Source: Blepharisma stoltei
Taxonomy: Eukaryota > Ciliophora > Heterotrichea > Heterotrichida > Blepharismidae
NCBI GenBank assembly: GCA_914767885.1
Contig: CAJZBQ010000045.1
Span: 124,001 to 188,000, forward strand
Length of the DNA stretch: 64,000 bases
Reading direction: 5' to 3'
The translations under genes were made by a program, and so were the position numbers. This document shows, in pieces, positions 1 to 12,100 of the stretch (its first letter is position 1; each line of letters opens with the position of its first letter). The notes under the pieces are model-generated. The model had not been told where the DNA came from. It ran no database searches and was given only the letters and a program-made list of their open reading frames with translations.

Positions 1-3000
1 AAAAGGATGCTCTTGAAAGTGAAACGGTAAATCACTTTTTCAGGTAAATCTATAATATAAACTTGTAGGGATATAGGGAATTATCTAGAATGGACCTGCA
101 AGAGCAGACATTTGAGACGGAAACTCTCCAATTGGTTGGACTAGCTCTCAGGTTGATCAAACCTACTGGAGAGAGGGTCATCTACAAACCCTGCAGATAG
201 TTTTACCAATCTGAATTAGTCCAACCAACTGAAGAGTTTACATCTCCAACCGCCTACCTTTGAAAGGTCATTCTCGGGAATTCCCTATATATACAGATAA
301 TGCGAGTGAAGAAATAATTACATAATTGATATGATCTCCTTGCCAGCAAAATGTTGAGCAGTAATGGTCATTGAAGCTGTCTTTAAAATTATCTCCAATA
401 CTACTAGTGCACTGGAAAGTTTGAAATAAATACAAATTGATGGGTAAAAAGAGAATTTCTCCTATGATAGGCATAATATACAAGCTAAATTCATTGACTG
501 TAGACAATATAAAATTTTTCTGATTGTTTAAATTTTTTATTAAAAATAGTAAAATTCAAGCAAATACTAACGCTTCATAAAGCTGCACTTGATTTCAAAA
601 AGTGAATAACCCATTTTTAAAAATTCCTCTTATATCAAAAAATACTAATTTGGTACCATTTGATCACCTAGGGAAAAAATCTTTAAAATCCGGACACATT
701 TGAGTGTATTGTAAATTTTCTATTAAAAACATGAAATACGAAAAAATATCAAGAACATTTTCCTTTTGAGCGGTAATGAGTTTTGGGTATTTTTGTTTAA
801 AAATTATATTATAAAACTTCATGGCAAAAAAAGTTCCAAAAATTATTGGAATAATTTCGATTATTATCAAAATAATATACCCATAGCGAAAAGATTGCAC
901 AAGAATGTCTCTGAATGGGCATTCTTGGCCATCTCCTATTATATCACTAGGAACTCCACCGTTATCACTTCAAGAAATTGATTGTTTAATTTGAAGCACA
1001 ATAAGCTGGCTTGGATCATACTCTCCACAAAGATTCATAGTCCAGGTTGAATTAATTTCTATTAAGTTATAAATCCCTAAAATTGTTGTAATCCTATCAT
1101 TGCCTTCTTGGCTAATTCGTACAACACCAGAGCATCCAGTAAAAGCAATTTCTCTGACTGTATCTTGGATTGAAGAGCTATTTAAATTAACTCCTCAGTT
1201 CATTAATGTATTTATGGCTTTTAGACCAAGATATGCTGCATCATAATATAAGCACATATAATCATTTATGTAACCGTATTTAGATAAAAATTCGCTTTTT
1301 AAATTAAATCCAAATTGATTTTGGAACGATATGAAACTTATGTAGATAAGCCCACTCATAATTTCTTTTCTTTTGGTATAAGAATTTTTTCCAATTAATT
1401 TTTCATTCAAATCAGAAGTACTTATCATTCCATCGCCGACAATTAAATAGATGTCGCCTTTTCTCATTCCTAAGTCATAAAATGCTTCAATTATATAAAA
1501 TATGTCTGGTTTGTGTACTTCAAGGATAACAAATCTGGTTTTTAGGTCAATGATTTCTTGGATTATTTTTGTGTCACTTCCGTTAAATCCTAAGGGAACT
1601 ACTCTCTTTTTATTTAAAATTGATATTTCATAGGAGTCGCTCTGGTTTTCGAATTCCTTGTTAAAATCTTCTCCTCACTGTGAGTCTGTATATAGCACAG
1701 AACATTTAATCCACCCGTAAATTTGAGCAAACAAATTTTACCAAATCTAAAGGGGGATTTTGTGATAAATATGAATATAAAATTGATTTTAAAAATAAAT
1801 ATCTCTTAAAAATGGATATATTTTTTTTAAGAATTTATATAGTAATTTTAATCAATTCAGACCACCAAATGTTTTTAATAGGATTTTAATTACACTTATC
1901 CATCAAAGCAGGTCTATTTATATAGAAATTAATATCTTCACTATAAAATTAAATACTTTACCCTACAAAACTAAAATTTTGCCAAAATTTTGTTTCTAAT
2001 TAAAGGGGATTTAGAAATCCCAAAAACACTTAAAATTAAAGCAGCAGCTGATGCTGTGCGTGAATTTGGATATGAGACTCTCGCATACTGAGGATAATAC
2101 TCCAAACTACTCATTATAGTTGACGTTTCTACTCCTAAAACTGGAGTCAATATACTATTTTCTTTAAAAAACTTCATCGTATCAAGCACCAATTGGCTTT
2201 CAGTCGCAGAAATATAGAAATACCCTAAATCATCTATATAAGTAAAATTTTCATTAAATTCAAAACCAGTGACATTGTTAACTACAATTTCAAAATTTGA
2301 TAAAAAAACATTCTCTGCCTTTATTGTATTAATTGCCAAATCAGCTCCTACTTGATTCACTGTATTTAATCCATCATTATCATAACTTGCTCCATTAATG
2401 CTTATCGGAATTTTAATTTTTTCAGAATTCGGATGGTCATATGTTCCTCCAGGAAATACCAAATCTGAATAAAGCTGAAACCCAGCCCCATTAATAATCC
2501 CAGCTTTTTTTACAGTTCCATTTTTGACATTTCAGACTGTAAACCCCATAACTTCAGGTTTTAGTACATTGGCTAACAGCGTATTTAATATGTATCCTGA
2601 AAAGGATCCTTGAGCTCTGTTATTCGTGAATAAGCTGTATACATTATTTGCGGCAAAATGAATGAGGTTATATACGTAGTTCTTAAAATCAGTACTGTGT
2701 CAAGTTTTAGCTTCTAGTAATATAGAACCTTCTAAATAGGCACCTCATGCTGCTTCTTGTATATAGATGTATGTATAGCCTTCTTTATTCATGTCAGCCT
2801 CAATTAATGCTTGTTGAATTAATTTAGAGATTTCTGGGTTTGTTTTTAAAAAAAATCATTTAATTCCTGACTTCCCGCAATTGGTGAGAGAGAAAATTGG
2901 TATTTTCATGCAAGAACTTTTTTTATATAAAATTAATGATTATCTTGCAATTGAAAAACAAAAATTCATAATTATTCAGGTTTTCCTTCCTTTTATTTAA

Positions 3001-4830
3001 TTTTTTAGAAAGCAGAATAATTTTATTTAATATAATTATAGTTAGTGACACTGACTATACCATATTTTTTCTACAATTCCTTGTTTAAATTTATTTAGCT
3101 TTCATAAGAGAAATATATTTAAAATAAAAAAAATTAGCATGCTATATAATGGCATGTCAACTCTTTTTTTTCATTTCACTTATGAAAGCAAAATGAAATT
3201 TTACCAATACATTATATAAAAATTAACCTTCTTCCATTTCAGGGAAATAATGGGCTACTTAAAGGAGTAAAGGTTTTATTTGTTTGGAAATTAATCAAAA
3301 TATATAATCATAAGTGGCTGCTTGGGGTATAAATATTTGACTAACAATTTCAATTCCTTCATCATTGTATAATTAATATGATAGTGGCGACCCGATTTCT
3401 CCTTGCTGACGGCGCATCACTGTGGCTGCAAAAGTAACTTTATAGGCTAAACCAAGCTTTAGGCCTTTTATTCTAATCTATGCTAGTTGGATGATGACTT
3501 TTGTGGGGTGGTGATTTTGAGTGTCAGCTATGATGGCTCCATGATCAATTATTAATTATTCGGATGATTTTAGATTATAGTTCTCTTCATACTAGTTCGG
3601 AGGGCATGGCTCTTAACAGAAGTTATAAGTATGGAGCTATATTACCTCAATAGCACTCGATGACGAACTTACAGAGGAGCTGAGAGACTCGTTGGGCATT
3701 AAAGCACTAGCCCTGATCCTAGAGGAGACCGTATATATACGCTTAGTTATATAGAAAAGCTCCCTCTCGGGATCCGAAGATCCTTATTTCCTTCTTTTAA
3801 TGCTCCACTCGTTTACCAGATGTCGGCCTGCATACACTACCTGTTAGTAGGAAAGTTTGGATCACCACACTATATACGTCAACAGAATTGCCCACCATTG
3901 AAAAATCAAAAGGGGTTGAATTTTCTTGTCACTCTCTGTTAATAAAGGAAATTCATAGATCAGGGCGCTACTCCTAGTTTTACTCAGGGGAATAGTCCCG
4001 ATTGGACAAGACGATTTCAGTGAAACCCCTTTCCAACTTCCGGATCATCTCCCTTTTAAGGTAAAGCTTGACTTTGAAGTAAAGACTGCGGTCGGCCAGC
4101 TCGACATCGCGCTTCACCAAGCCAAAGAAAAACTTAGCCGGATACACACATCGAATGCCAACATCCCTTCCCCAAGGTTCCCGCATCCTTTCGGATGTCG
4201 GCTGCAGAACTTAAGATGATGTGCTGATTAACTGCTCCATTTTAATATATGCTCCTAGAGGAGATACTGCTCCAAACAGTGGCGAATTTCTGTGTGACAA
4301 GTAGGGTAGCGTTGTGTATAAAACCTGGAAATCTTTAAAACTCTTAATTTAATTTCATCATTATTAAAATCCATCTCAACAAAATCACTGGTAATAATAG
4401 CAATTGCTTTATCAATGCTATAATGTTTTGCAATAGATAATGCAGCTTTTGCATAGGAATCTAAAGAAAAATACGAATAAAACGCATATGATAAAGCATT
4501 TTCAGGAGGATATCCTATTATACATTGAAGAAATCCTATTTTTCTAGCATACTCATTTATTATTGCAGATGTCCCTAATGAAGCCGTCGCATCTAAAATA
4601 ATCACCACATCTGAATTTATAAAAATTGCGTCTAAATCAGAATAATTTGAGATTTTATAGACCACGAAAATAAAATGTGAATCCGCCTTGCAGCCTGTAT
4701 AATTTGCACTTGGGCAGTCAAAAGCGCTCTTGAAATAGTCAACCAGTAAAGGGGAAGTACTTTCGCTATACAAAATTGGAACAGTCGACATTTGTCCAGC
4801 AGCGATTCCAATGAGTACTCATAATATCAT
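1..4830 (-). CDS. Receptor-like protein A: periplasmic-binding/ANF-type ligand domain plus multi-TM region (3' end outside window)
   Basis: Start codon at 4830 gives a signal-peptide-like N-terminus (MILWVLIGIAAGQ, with TGA as Trp) followed by PILYSESTSPLL. The body reads as a type-1 periplasmic-binding-like (ANF-receptor) ligand domain: a YARKIGF...IIGYP stretch, a GSFSGYILN segment, and VREIAFTGCSGVVRISQEGNDR near 1150. Multi-TM segments follow at the 3' end. Gene B (9187-14684) is a full-length paralogue and was used to align across the gaps. The frame is broken by five inserts (74-287, 1709-2010, 2871-3267, 3367-4353 with a nested 3729-4252). Removing each one, keeping one short flanking repeat, restores a continuous alignment to B. 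The C-terminal end lies upstream of base 1. A sensing role at the cell surface is inferred from the domain layout; the ligand is unknown. Confidence 0.75.
74..287. mobile_element. Hairpin element, family E copy 1 (TA-flanked)
   Basis: Terminal inverted repeat TAGGGAATT.../...AATTCCCTA with flanking TA at 72-73 and 288-289. Inner arms carry the ATTGGTTGGACTAG and AGTCCAACCAACT motifs shared with the other family E copies. Paralogue B reads straight through this point (GTAGGGAGATATACAG), and removal of 74-287 plus one TA gives the same 16-base spacing in gene A. Confidence 0.8.
1709..2010. mobile_element. Degenerate hairpin-ended insert (family B-like), TSD TTA
   Basis: This insert lies between TTA at 1706-1708 and TTA at 2011-2013. 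Paralogue B has uninterrupted sequence here (AGCATTTAGATATCCC versus AACATTTA|GAAATCCC). Weak inverted motifs remain at the ends, with an AAATCTAAAGGGGG inner arm and a TAATTAAAGGGGAT right end. Removal restores the receptor frame. Confidence 0.75.
2871..3267. mobile_element. Degenerate family B-like insert in receptor A
   Basis: Flanks are TGA (2868-2870) and TAA (3268-3270), a TNA-type pair. Left end CTTCCCGCAATTGG with an inverted AAAATTGG nearby; right end GGAG. Aligning genes A and B shows that only KPL|GIKWFF is expected here, so about 397 bp is extra. The insert carries one of the two 15-bp micro-palindromes (3041-3055). Confidence 0.65.
3041..3055. repeat. TA-flanked micro-palindrome, copy 1
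   Basis: GTTAGTGACACTGAC, a nearly perfect inverted repeat around a central A, bounded by TATA on both sides. An identical 15-mer with the same TA bounds is at 51951-51965, inside a different element family. Confidence 0.7.
3367..4353 (+). mobile_element. SINE-like retroelement (outer copy), 9-bp TSD, carrying a nested SINE
   Basis: TTCATCATT is duplicated at 3358-3366 and 4354-4362, and removal restores the paralogue-matched coding sequence NNDEGIEIV. The left end (ATATGATAGTGGCGACC) resembles the 5' start of the other SINE-like copies in plus orientation. The body is clearly GC-richer than its surroundings. About 536 bp of its length is the nested copy at 3729-4252 with its duplicated target. 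No convincing long ORF was found. Confidence 0.65.
3729..4252 (-). mobile_element. SINE-like retroelement nested in another one
   Basis: Flanked by a perfect 12-bp duplication TCCTAGAGGAGA (3717-3728 and 4253-4264). The sense strand is minus and starts ATATATTAAAATGG. Internal blocks such as GTGTATCCGGCTAAG and GACCGCAGTC match the copies at 30917-31482 and 45867-46429. Its 3' part (GGATCCCGAGAGGGAGC) matches 46380-46400. A short reading frame at 3980-4186 is not kept intact in the other copies. Confidence 0.75.
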
Positions 4831-4869
4831 TGAAATTATAATTATAATTATCAATTTAATGAAAATTTT

Positions 4870-6389
4870 GATGGAAAATTTTTTAACTGAATTTTAGATA
4901 AGCTACATTTAAGCCATGGACGATTTTTGGTCTTTTTTTTAAATAATTAATTTGTTGAGAAATCCGAACATAAATATTTTTCACATTGAGGAATTAATCA
5001 CAAATTAAAATAAAGATTGTGAAGACGATGCTGTGCAAAAGCATCATAATGAATAAATAGCATTGAAAAATTATTTTTCTGCTTTATTTCTTAAATAATT
5101 ACTAATTATCATAAGACATAAAATATAGTTTGACTAATAAAATTCTCTCCAGATTTATGTAGATATGAGACTAAAGCTTTTATTGTTTATACCAGCTATT
5201 ATATTGGATTTCTGCTTTGAAAATTCGCCTTAAATAGTGATATTTTTAGTTCTTTTTATATTCTCTTTCCTCACTTCAATTCTCATTGCCGATGACTAAG
5301 GTATGATAATTAGGACCTTCAGGAAGTTTTAGCTGCCTATGCTTGTTCAATACTTCCACACTTTATCCATATCAAAGCCTAGCCTCATTTTCAATTATCT
5401 AGATTACTCTACACTTCGTGCATACCTGCATGTCCTTCATTCATAAGGTATCAATTCAAGTAACTCACCCAAAAAGCCATCAAAATAGCTTTATTATTTT
5501 TTAAAAATTTTTTTTTTTAAATATTTTTGTGTGTTCTAAAGCATTCATCATAATTGATAATATAAATGAAAAAAATTATAATTTATTAGTTACCATTTTT
5601 GTAAAAAAGAAATAACAATCTTTCATAAATAAATGGGGAGGAATAAGTCTGCTTATCACTTCTTAATGATTAATATACTGATTAAGCCTTCTAAATTGTA
5701 GCAGAGATTTTATGAGAGCAGATTATAATTTAATTAGCTTGAATATATGGAGCATCACTATCGTTTTAATTATTTAACTTAAAAAATAGAGTCTAATTTT
5801 CTAGAGCAGGTTTCTCACACTAAAAACTGTGAGCTCTTGCTTCCCTGTCATAGCTAGGATAATTCCCTGGGTGAAGCTAAGCCTCATAAATTAAAATTGC
5901 CTAAAATAAGAAGTTTGTTAGATAGGGCACAAATTCATAAGCTATTTCTTAATTATGCCTATATAGAGCATCAACTTTTATCACAAAAAAAAAGTAAAAA
6001 TTTATATAAAACCTTTAACTAATGATAATTATGACACTTCAAAAAAGATAATAAAGATTATAATTAACATAAAAAGTTAATTATAAAGCATACACTTTTG
6101 GTAAATAATAAAATATCGTTATCAAAATCTATTTTTTATTTTATTAAATAAAAATTATGTTTTATCATCTGTTTCTTCAAAAATATACTAACAATAAAAC
6201 AATTTTAATACTTAAATGATAAATAAAAAGGCCTAATACAATATATATAAGTTTTATGTAAATCAAGCATAATCCATTCAATGAATCTTTATTATTGGAT
6301 TAATCAATTTTAATACTGACATATTATAACTTATGAAATTTTTTGGCTATGGGGCTGTCTCTACAGCTAGAATCTATCTCCTGGCATTT
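4870..6389. other. AT-rich non-coding stretch
   Basis: No reading frame longer than a few dozen codons, even with TGA read as Trp. No recognised RNA gene or clear inverted-repeat element. A slightly GC-richer block at 5220-5460 and a short inverted motif around 5805-5850 were seen but not assigned. Confidence 0.5.
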
Positions 6390-6744
6390 TTATTAGCAAT
6401 ATCAAAGGACTTATTCCTTGATTTTATGTAATTCCCTTCTGATAAAATAATCTCTTGAATCTCAAATTTGATAGATTTTTTATTTCTTTGGGTGAAGAGT
6501 CATTATAAATATATCTAATCGACTGAATTTAGTAATTCCTGCAACTTCAGAAGTGATTGACACAGCTAAAACCTAAAAAGCCTATGAATATCTATACTTT
6601 TTCAGAGTTCAATAAACAAAGAGTTTCAATTTTTGGTAAATAGCTCTAAATATTTCTAATAATATTCATCAAATTATTAGCATAACTAAGCAGCTATTTT
6701 GTTTGCTTGTGATAGAAAACAATAGCATCAAAGTATTACAACTT

Positions 6745-7985
6745 AAATCCTCAAACTTGACGAAATGGGGAAAATTGAAATTGACATTGTCAGAATCGCA
6801 GCAGAACTTAAAGATGAATTTAAAGCAAACTCGGAGGTGATCTCAAAGCTGAAAGACTACGTTAAGAGCAATCTGAAGGAGAAGTATGGAGAGAAGATTA
6901 GGCTGTGGCGTGATAAGGGAATGAATCTAATTATGTATGTCGACAAGAAGGAGGAAAATCAAATACTCATGGATAGAGCTTTGTATATAAACAACAGAGT
7001 GTATGTGAGGCTAAGACCAGTGGTTGAAAAAGGTAGCATTGATCCTAGATACTACAGAATTAAAATTAATTTGGACTACAGATTATCGGCAGAACTGGCG
7101 ATCATAGAACTAGAAAAGAAATGAAGGATATGGGAAGTGGAAATTGAGGCAGATTTTGGAGTAGGCAATGGAACCATTGTAGCTTATGTATGATTTGATT
7201 CAATGGAGGAAATATATGCTCTGGGAAGTACCCTAGAAATAATGCGGACACGGTGCCACATCTCGCACCGATGGAGCTACACTTGCAATGTGTGCAAGGG
7301 ACGTGGGCACTTCGAAAAGGATTGTCAGGATGTGGAAGATATGAGACAGATCAAGGAAAGAATAGATAGAGAATCAGGCGCGATAGAGAGGCAAAGATTC
7401 ACAAACACCCAAGTGTATTACTGTCAAACATTAATAAAGCCTGACATCATCATTACGAGTATTGATTGTACAAGACAAGCTATGACTATGCAATATCAGA
7501 GAGGGGTGATAGCATCAGGTGAGAAGACTAAACTCGAAATAGCAGAAAATGAGAGTAAAGAGGAAGCATTTATGAGATTGCTGAGAGAATTAGAGGTATA
7601 TAAGTTTGCCATATGCAATGTAGAAGTTGAAGAACTAAAAAAAAACTACCTATCAGGCAAATCCTATACGCAAACTCAGTGAGTCAATTTCTGGGAGCCT
7701 GCAAGAGAGACGAATATATTAAAAATTGCGTCAAATTCAAAAATCAAAGAACTGATCTATCGATCAAATTAAAAAACTTGAGATTTGATGGGATTGATAC
7801 AAAATTAATAGATATTGAGCGAGATTCATGGAGATATGAAAAAATGAAGTCAACTACTAAATGAAGGAAGAACAAAGTAAGAGAAGTGGATGCAGCTGTC
7901 AAAAATTTACAAAGAAATTGTGAAAATTAAAAGTATAAGGCGTTTAATGCGCGATAAAAGCTAATTTATTATTATTATTATATAT
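6745..7985 (+). mobile_element. Truncated non-LTR (LINE-like) retroelement with ORF1 and (ATT)n tail
   Basis: It sits inside receptor pseudogene C. It contains one ORF1-like gene and ends with GGCGTTTAATGCGCGATA followed by a TTATTATTATTATTAT tail, as expected at a LINE 3' end. A second copy of that 3' end lies in reverse at about 35526-35556. No endonuclease or reverse transcriptase reading frame is present, so the copy is either ORF1-only or internally deleted. Confidence 0.6.
6765..7771 (+). CDS. Retrotransposon ORF1-like protein with CCHC zinc knuckle
   Basis: With TGA as Trp the frame runs from MGKIEIDIVRIAAE to a TAA near 7771. Three TGA codons (ELEKK-W-RIWEVE, AYV-W-FDSM, TQTQ-W-VNFW) are read through. 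Residues near 145-160 form a CX2CX4HX4C zinc knuckle (TCNVCKGRGHFEKDC), typical of Gag and LINE ORF1 RNA-binding proteins. The N-terminal 120 residues look like a compact alpha/beta domain (RRM-like is a guess). A second frame, 7679-7921, continues with similar composition (SQFLGACKRDEY...), suggesting a -1 shift or decay near the 3' end. Codon and base use is richer in G than in the neighbouring host genes. Confidence 0.6.
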
Positions 7986-8404
7986 CACAATGAAGCATTG
8001 TCATAATTCAGCGGCTTTTCATTATTGAGATTATTAAATATAATAAAGCAAGCCAATGAATAATCCTGAAAAAAAAATTCAAAAGCAGAATTTATTATCG
8101 TGAACAGTGAAATCAATAGAATTTGTACGGTGCTTTTTAAGATAAGGCGGAAAGGAAGTGAAATGGGAATTTTTTTTTCAGGTAAATCGAAAATATAGAT
8201 TTGTATAGATATAGAGATATTTTGATGAAATAAGGAATAAGTTATATGCTCTCCTACCAGCAAAATAATTCTTAGTAAAATTATATCCATAAAAATTGCT
8301 CACAATTTTATTAGCTTTCTAGATCATGGATTATCTGATTGCCAGAATAATCTAATGATATTGATTTATGAGAGGAATTTTGCATGCTAAATATTAATTA
8401 CTAA

Positions 8405-8771
8405 CTCCCCCCCTCCGAGAGTGAACAAAATAATTTTATTCACTCACGGAGGGAGGTTAATTTTTTTTTTTTTAATATAAATTTTATAAAAAATACTTTT
8501 TTTCGAAATTTAAAAAAATCCTAATTCGCAAAAATTGGGAAAGCAAATATTAATTTAATTTATAAAATTTATGTTTTAAAAAGCAATTCGTTTAAAATTA
8601 AACAGAATTGGCTCTAAATTTCATTATACTAATTATCATTAATATATCAAAATTTTTTTACATAAAAAATTTTTCTATTAAAAAAATTTTTGTTCACTCA
8701 TGGAGGGTGGGTTTTTGGGCAAAAAATAGGGATTTTTCTAATGGTTTTGTTCACTCACGGAGGGGGCGGGG
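8405..8771 (+). mobile_element. Family A hairpin-ended MITE-like element, copy 1
   Basis: Starts CTCCCCCCCTCCGAGAGTG and ends GTTCACTCACGGAGGGGGC..G, with TAA at 8402-8404 and 8772-8774. The left end has the motif followed by its inverse. The right end has two reverse copies, around 8692-8710 and 8748-8768. The AT-rich core matches the other family A copies. Confidence 0.85.
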
Positions 8772-8908
8772 TAAACATAAAATATATATTTAAAGAAATT
8801 TTTTTAAATGAAAAGGAATTATTATGTGTTTATTTAAATTAATATAAAATTATTTTTGGGCTATTTTATTGCTGCATCAACTGGAATTAAATTCTCCAAG
8901 ATGCTCAA

Positions 8909-9170
8909 TCCCCCCTTTAAATTGGATCAAAAAATTATATTACAATTTAAAGGGGCTAATATTTTTAAAAACATTTTAAAAACTAAAACAATATAAATCG
9001 AACCCAATATTTTTGGATTTTAGTTTATCTTCATGAAGAATTAATTAAAGAAACTATCGAATCAGTGTGAACATAATATTCTAATTACACTTTAATTAAA
9101 TTAGGTCAAATAAAAATTTGAATTTTGCCTATAATATTTTCCTATAAAAAAATTATTCTAAAATAAAGGT
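8909..9170 (+). mobile_element. Family B element, 3'-truncated
   Basis: Left end CCCCCCTTTAAATTGG, spacer, then its inverse CAATTTAAAGGGG at 8943-8955. The core around 9040-9130 aligns in reverse with the element at 16240-16497 (shared ATCGAATCAGTGTGAAC). No right terminus is recognisable, so the 3' end is approximate. Confidence 0.55.
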
Positions 9171-9186
9171 GTCTGAAGTACAAAAT

Positions 9187-12100
9187 TTATTTATTTTTTT
9201 CCAATTTAAAAGGAGATTCAGCGTTTTCATTATTAATATCAAAAAGCTGGATGCTTGATTTCAGGTTGTCTTCTTCTGACAAAAAGCTCCGAGGTGATTT
9301 TGACATTGATGGGCTCTTTATTTCTTTGCCATGCGGAGACTCATCAGCATAAATATACTTAAAAGGCTCTATCTTAGAGATTCCAGCAGCTTCAGGAGTG
9401 ATTGCTAACAGCTGAAACCTAAAGAGTTTGTAAATATTTATACCTCTTTCTGACTCTAATAAACAAGGGAGCTTTAATTTTTGATAAATAGCCCCGAGCA
9501 TCGCTAATACAATTCATCCTATTACTAGTGTAATTAATGCAGCTTCTTTATTAGTTTTTGCCAATGCGCAGCAGCATCATAATATTAAGCTAAAAGCTAT
9601 AAAAATTGTATATCACAATGATGCTCTGTCATAAGTCAATGGCTTTTTTATTATTGAGATTATTACATAAAGCAGCAGCAAACCTATACATAGTCCTAAA
9701 GAAACGTTTTCAGAAGCTGGGCTAACTATTGTGACCAATGCAATTAAAATAATTTGTACAGCGCTTTTTAAAGCAATGTGAAAAGGTTGCTCTTGGAAGT
9801 GGAATGAGAAATCATTTTTTCAGGTAAATCGAAAATATAAACTTGTAGGGAGATATACAGATATTGCTAGAGCAGAAATTATCACATAAGTAATATGTTC
9901 TCCTTGCCAGCAAAATGTTGAGCAGTCTTGATTATTAAAACTGTCTTTAAAATTGTCTCCAATGCTACTTGTGCATTGAAAAGTTTGAAATAAATACAAA
10001 TTGATAGGCAAAAAGAGAATTTCTCCTATGATAGGCATAATGTAAAAATTTAGCTCATTAACGGCCGTTAATATAAAATGATCAGAATCTTTTCCTATTT
10101 TAAATATTTTTCATAAGAATAGCAAAAATCATAAATATCCTAAAGTCTCATAAAATATGATCTGATTTCAAAAAGTAAATATGCCTTTTTTAAAATATCC
10201 TCTCACATATAGTGTTGTGATTTTAGTCGCGTCGGATCATTTAGGGAAAAAAGCTGTGAAATCAGGCCCTATTTGCATATATTGTAAGCTCTCTATCATA
10301 AAAGTTATGTAAGAAAGAATATCAAGAAAATTTTCTTTCTGTGCAGTGGTAAGTTTTGGGTATTTTTGCTTAAAAATGAAATTGTAAAATTTTATTGCAA
10401 AAAGGGTTCCAATTATCATTGGAATCAGCTCAATTATTATCAAAATAAAATATCCATAGAGAAATGACTGCACAAGAATATCTCTGAATGGACATTCTTG
10501 ATCATCTCCTATTATATCACTCGGGACATCTCCATTTGAATTCCATGATATTGGCTGCCTGATTTGGAGTACAATAAGCTGGCCTGGATCATAAAGTCCA
10601 CAAAGGTTCATAGTCCACGTTGAGTTGACTTGTATTAAGTTATAAATTCCTAAAACTGTATTGAGCCTATCATTTCCTTCTTGACTAACTCTTACAACTC
10701 CAGAGCACCCTGTAAAAGCAACTTCTCTAATAGTTTCTTCTATAGTAGAACTATTTACATTAGCTCCTCAATTTATTAGTGCATCTATCGTATATAAGCC
10801 GAGATAGGCTGCATCATAAAATAAGCACATATAGTCATATACAGCTCCATATTTTGATGATATCTTGCTTTTCAAGTTAAATCCAAGTTGGTTTTCGAAT
10901 GCTACAAAACTGATATAAATAAGTCCGCTCATCATTTCTTTTCTTTTATTATATGATTTGCTGCCGATTAGTTTTTCATCTAAATCTGATTTACTTATCA
11001 TTCCGTCACCGACAATTAAATAAATATCACCTTCTCGCATTCCTAAGTCATAGAATGCTTCAATTACATATAAAATATCAGGCCATTGGACTTCTAAAAC
11101 TACATATCTTGTTTTAAGATCAATTATTTCTTGGATTATTTTTTTATTGCTGCCTGGTCAAGCACAGATGCCAACCCCCCCACCCCATGCATGGATCCCA
11201 TCCCCACCCCCTAGTATATATGGATCACACCCCCACCCCTATGTTAATAGATCCCACCCCCACCCCCTCCCCCCTCCCCCTCCACCCCCTCTATCATATA
11301 GGTAAACATATAAATATCAAATCTTACAAATAAGACATACAAGAAAATTTTAGTTAATTCATAAATAGATTCATAAATAAATATTAATGATCATAAGTAT
11401 ATTTAGCATAGACTGATATAGCCAATATATTAGTAATACATTTAAAATAAAATAATTGCAAAAAACTTGTTACATAGAAAGGAATCAATAAATGACTCAA
11501 AAAATATTTTGATATCTCTTATAAAGTCTTTTATCCCCCCCCATTTAATAACGAACACATTTTTAGTTCGTTATTAAATGGGTCTAACTTATAAAATTTT
11601 GGGAAAAAAATATATAAAAATTATATTAAATATCTATGATTTTTTTATATAAAAATTTCAATAAAGGATTAATAATAATGATGACAACATAAAGATAAAG
11701 CGCCTTAATTCATGCGAAAAATAACTATATTGCTAACTCCCCCCTCCGTGAGCGAATAAAAACCATTAGAAAAGTCCCTCACTCTTCGTGAGCAAACAAA
11801 AAATTTTTTTAATAGAAAAATTTTTTACGGAAAAAAGTTTGATATATAAGCGATAATTATTATAATGAAATCTCTGACTAATTCTTTTTAATTTTAAACA
11901 AATTGCGTTTTAAAACATAAATTTTTATAAATTCAATTAATATTTGCTTTCCAATTTTTGCGAATTAGGATTTTTTTAAATTTCGTAAAAATAATATTTC
12001 TATAAATTTATAAATAAATTTAAAAAAAAAAAAATCTCCTTCGTGAGCAAACGATATTTTTTGTTTACTTACGGAGGGGGAGTAAAACACCATCTTAAGA

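Larger units (their letters stand above)
6390..8300 (-). pseudogene. Decayed third receptor copy (C), split by a retroelement
   Basis: Two blocks, 6390-6745 and about 7985-8300, align in order with the 3' part of receptor B (9372-9620 and 9600-9920). Shared stretches include TATATCACAATGAAGC and a TTATTGAGATTATT segment. Frameshifts and stops remove any long frame, and no upstream receptor exons are present beyond about 8300. The LINE-like element occupies the gap between the blocks. Confidence 0.7.

Noticed and set aside
3980-4186. Short protein similar to one at 31211-31471 (both contain VYPA-F and LERG)
   Set aside because: The similarity follows from the shared SINE-like DNA. The frame is broken in the copies at 40158, 45867 and 50034, so it is not counted as a gene.
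8401-8774. CRISPR-like repeat array
   Set aside because: The CTCCGTGAGTGAAC repeats are termini of inverted-repeat elements dispersed in the window, without regular spacers or cas genes.
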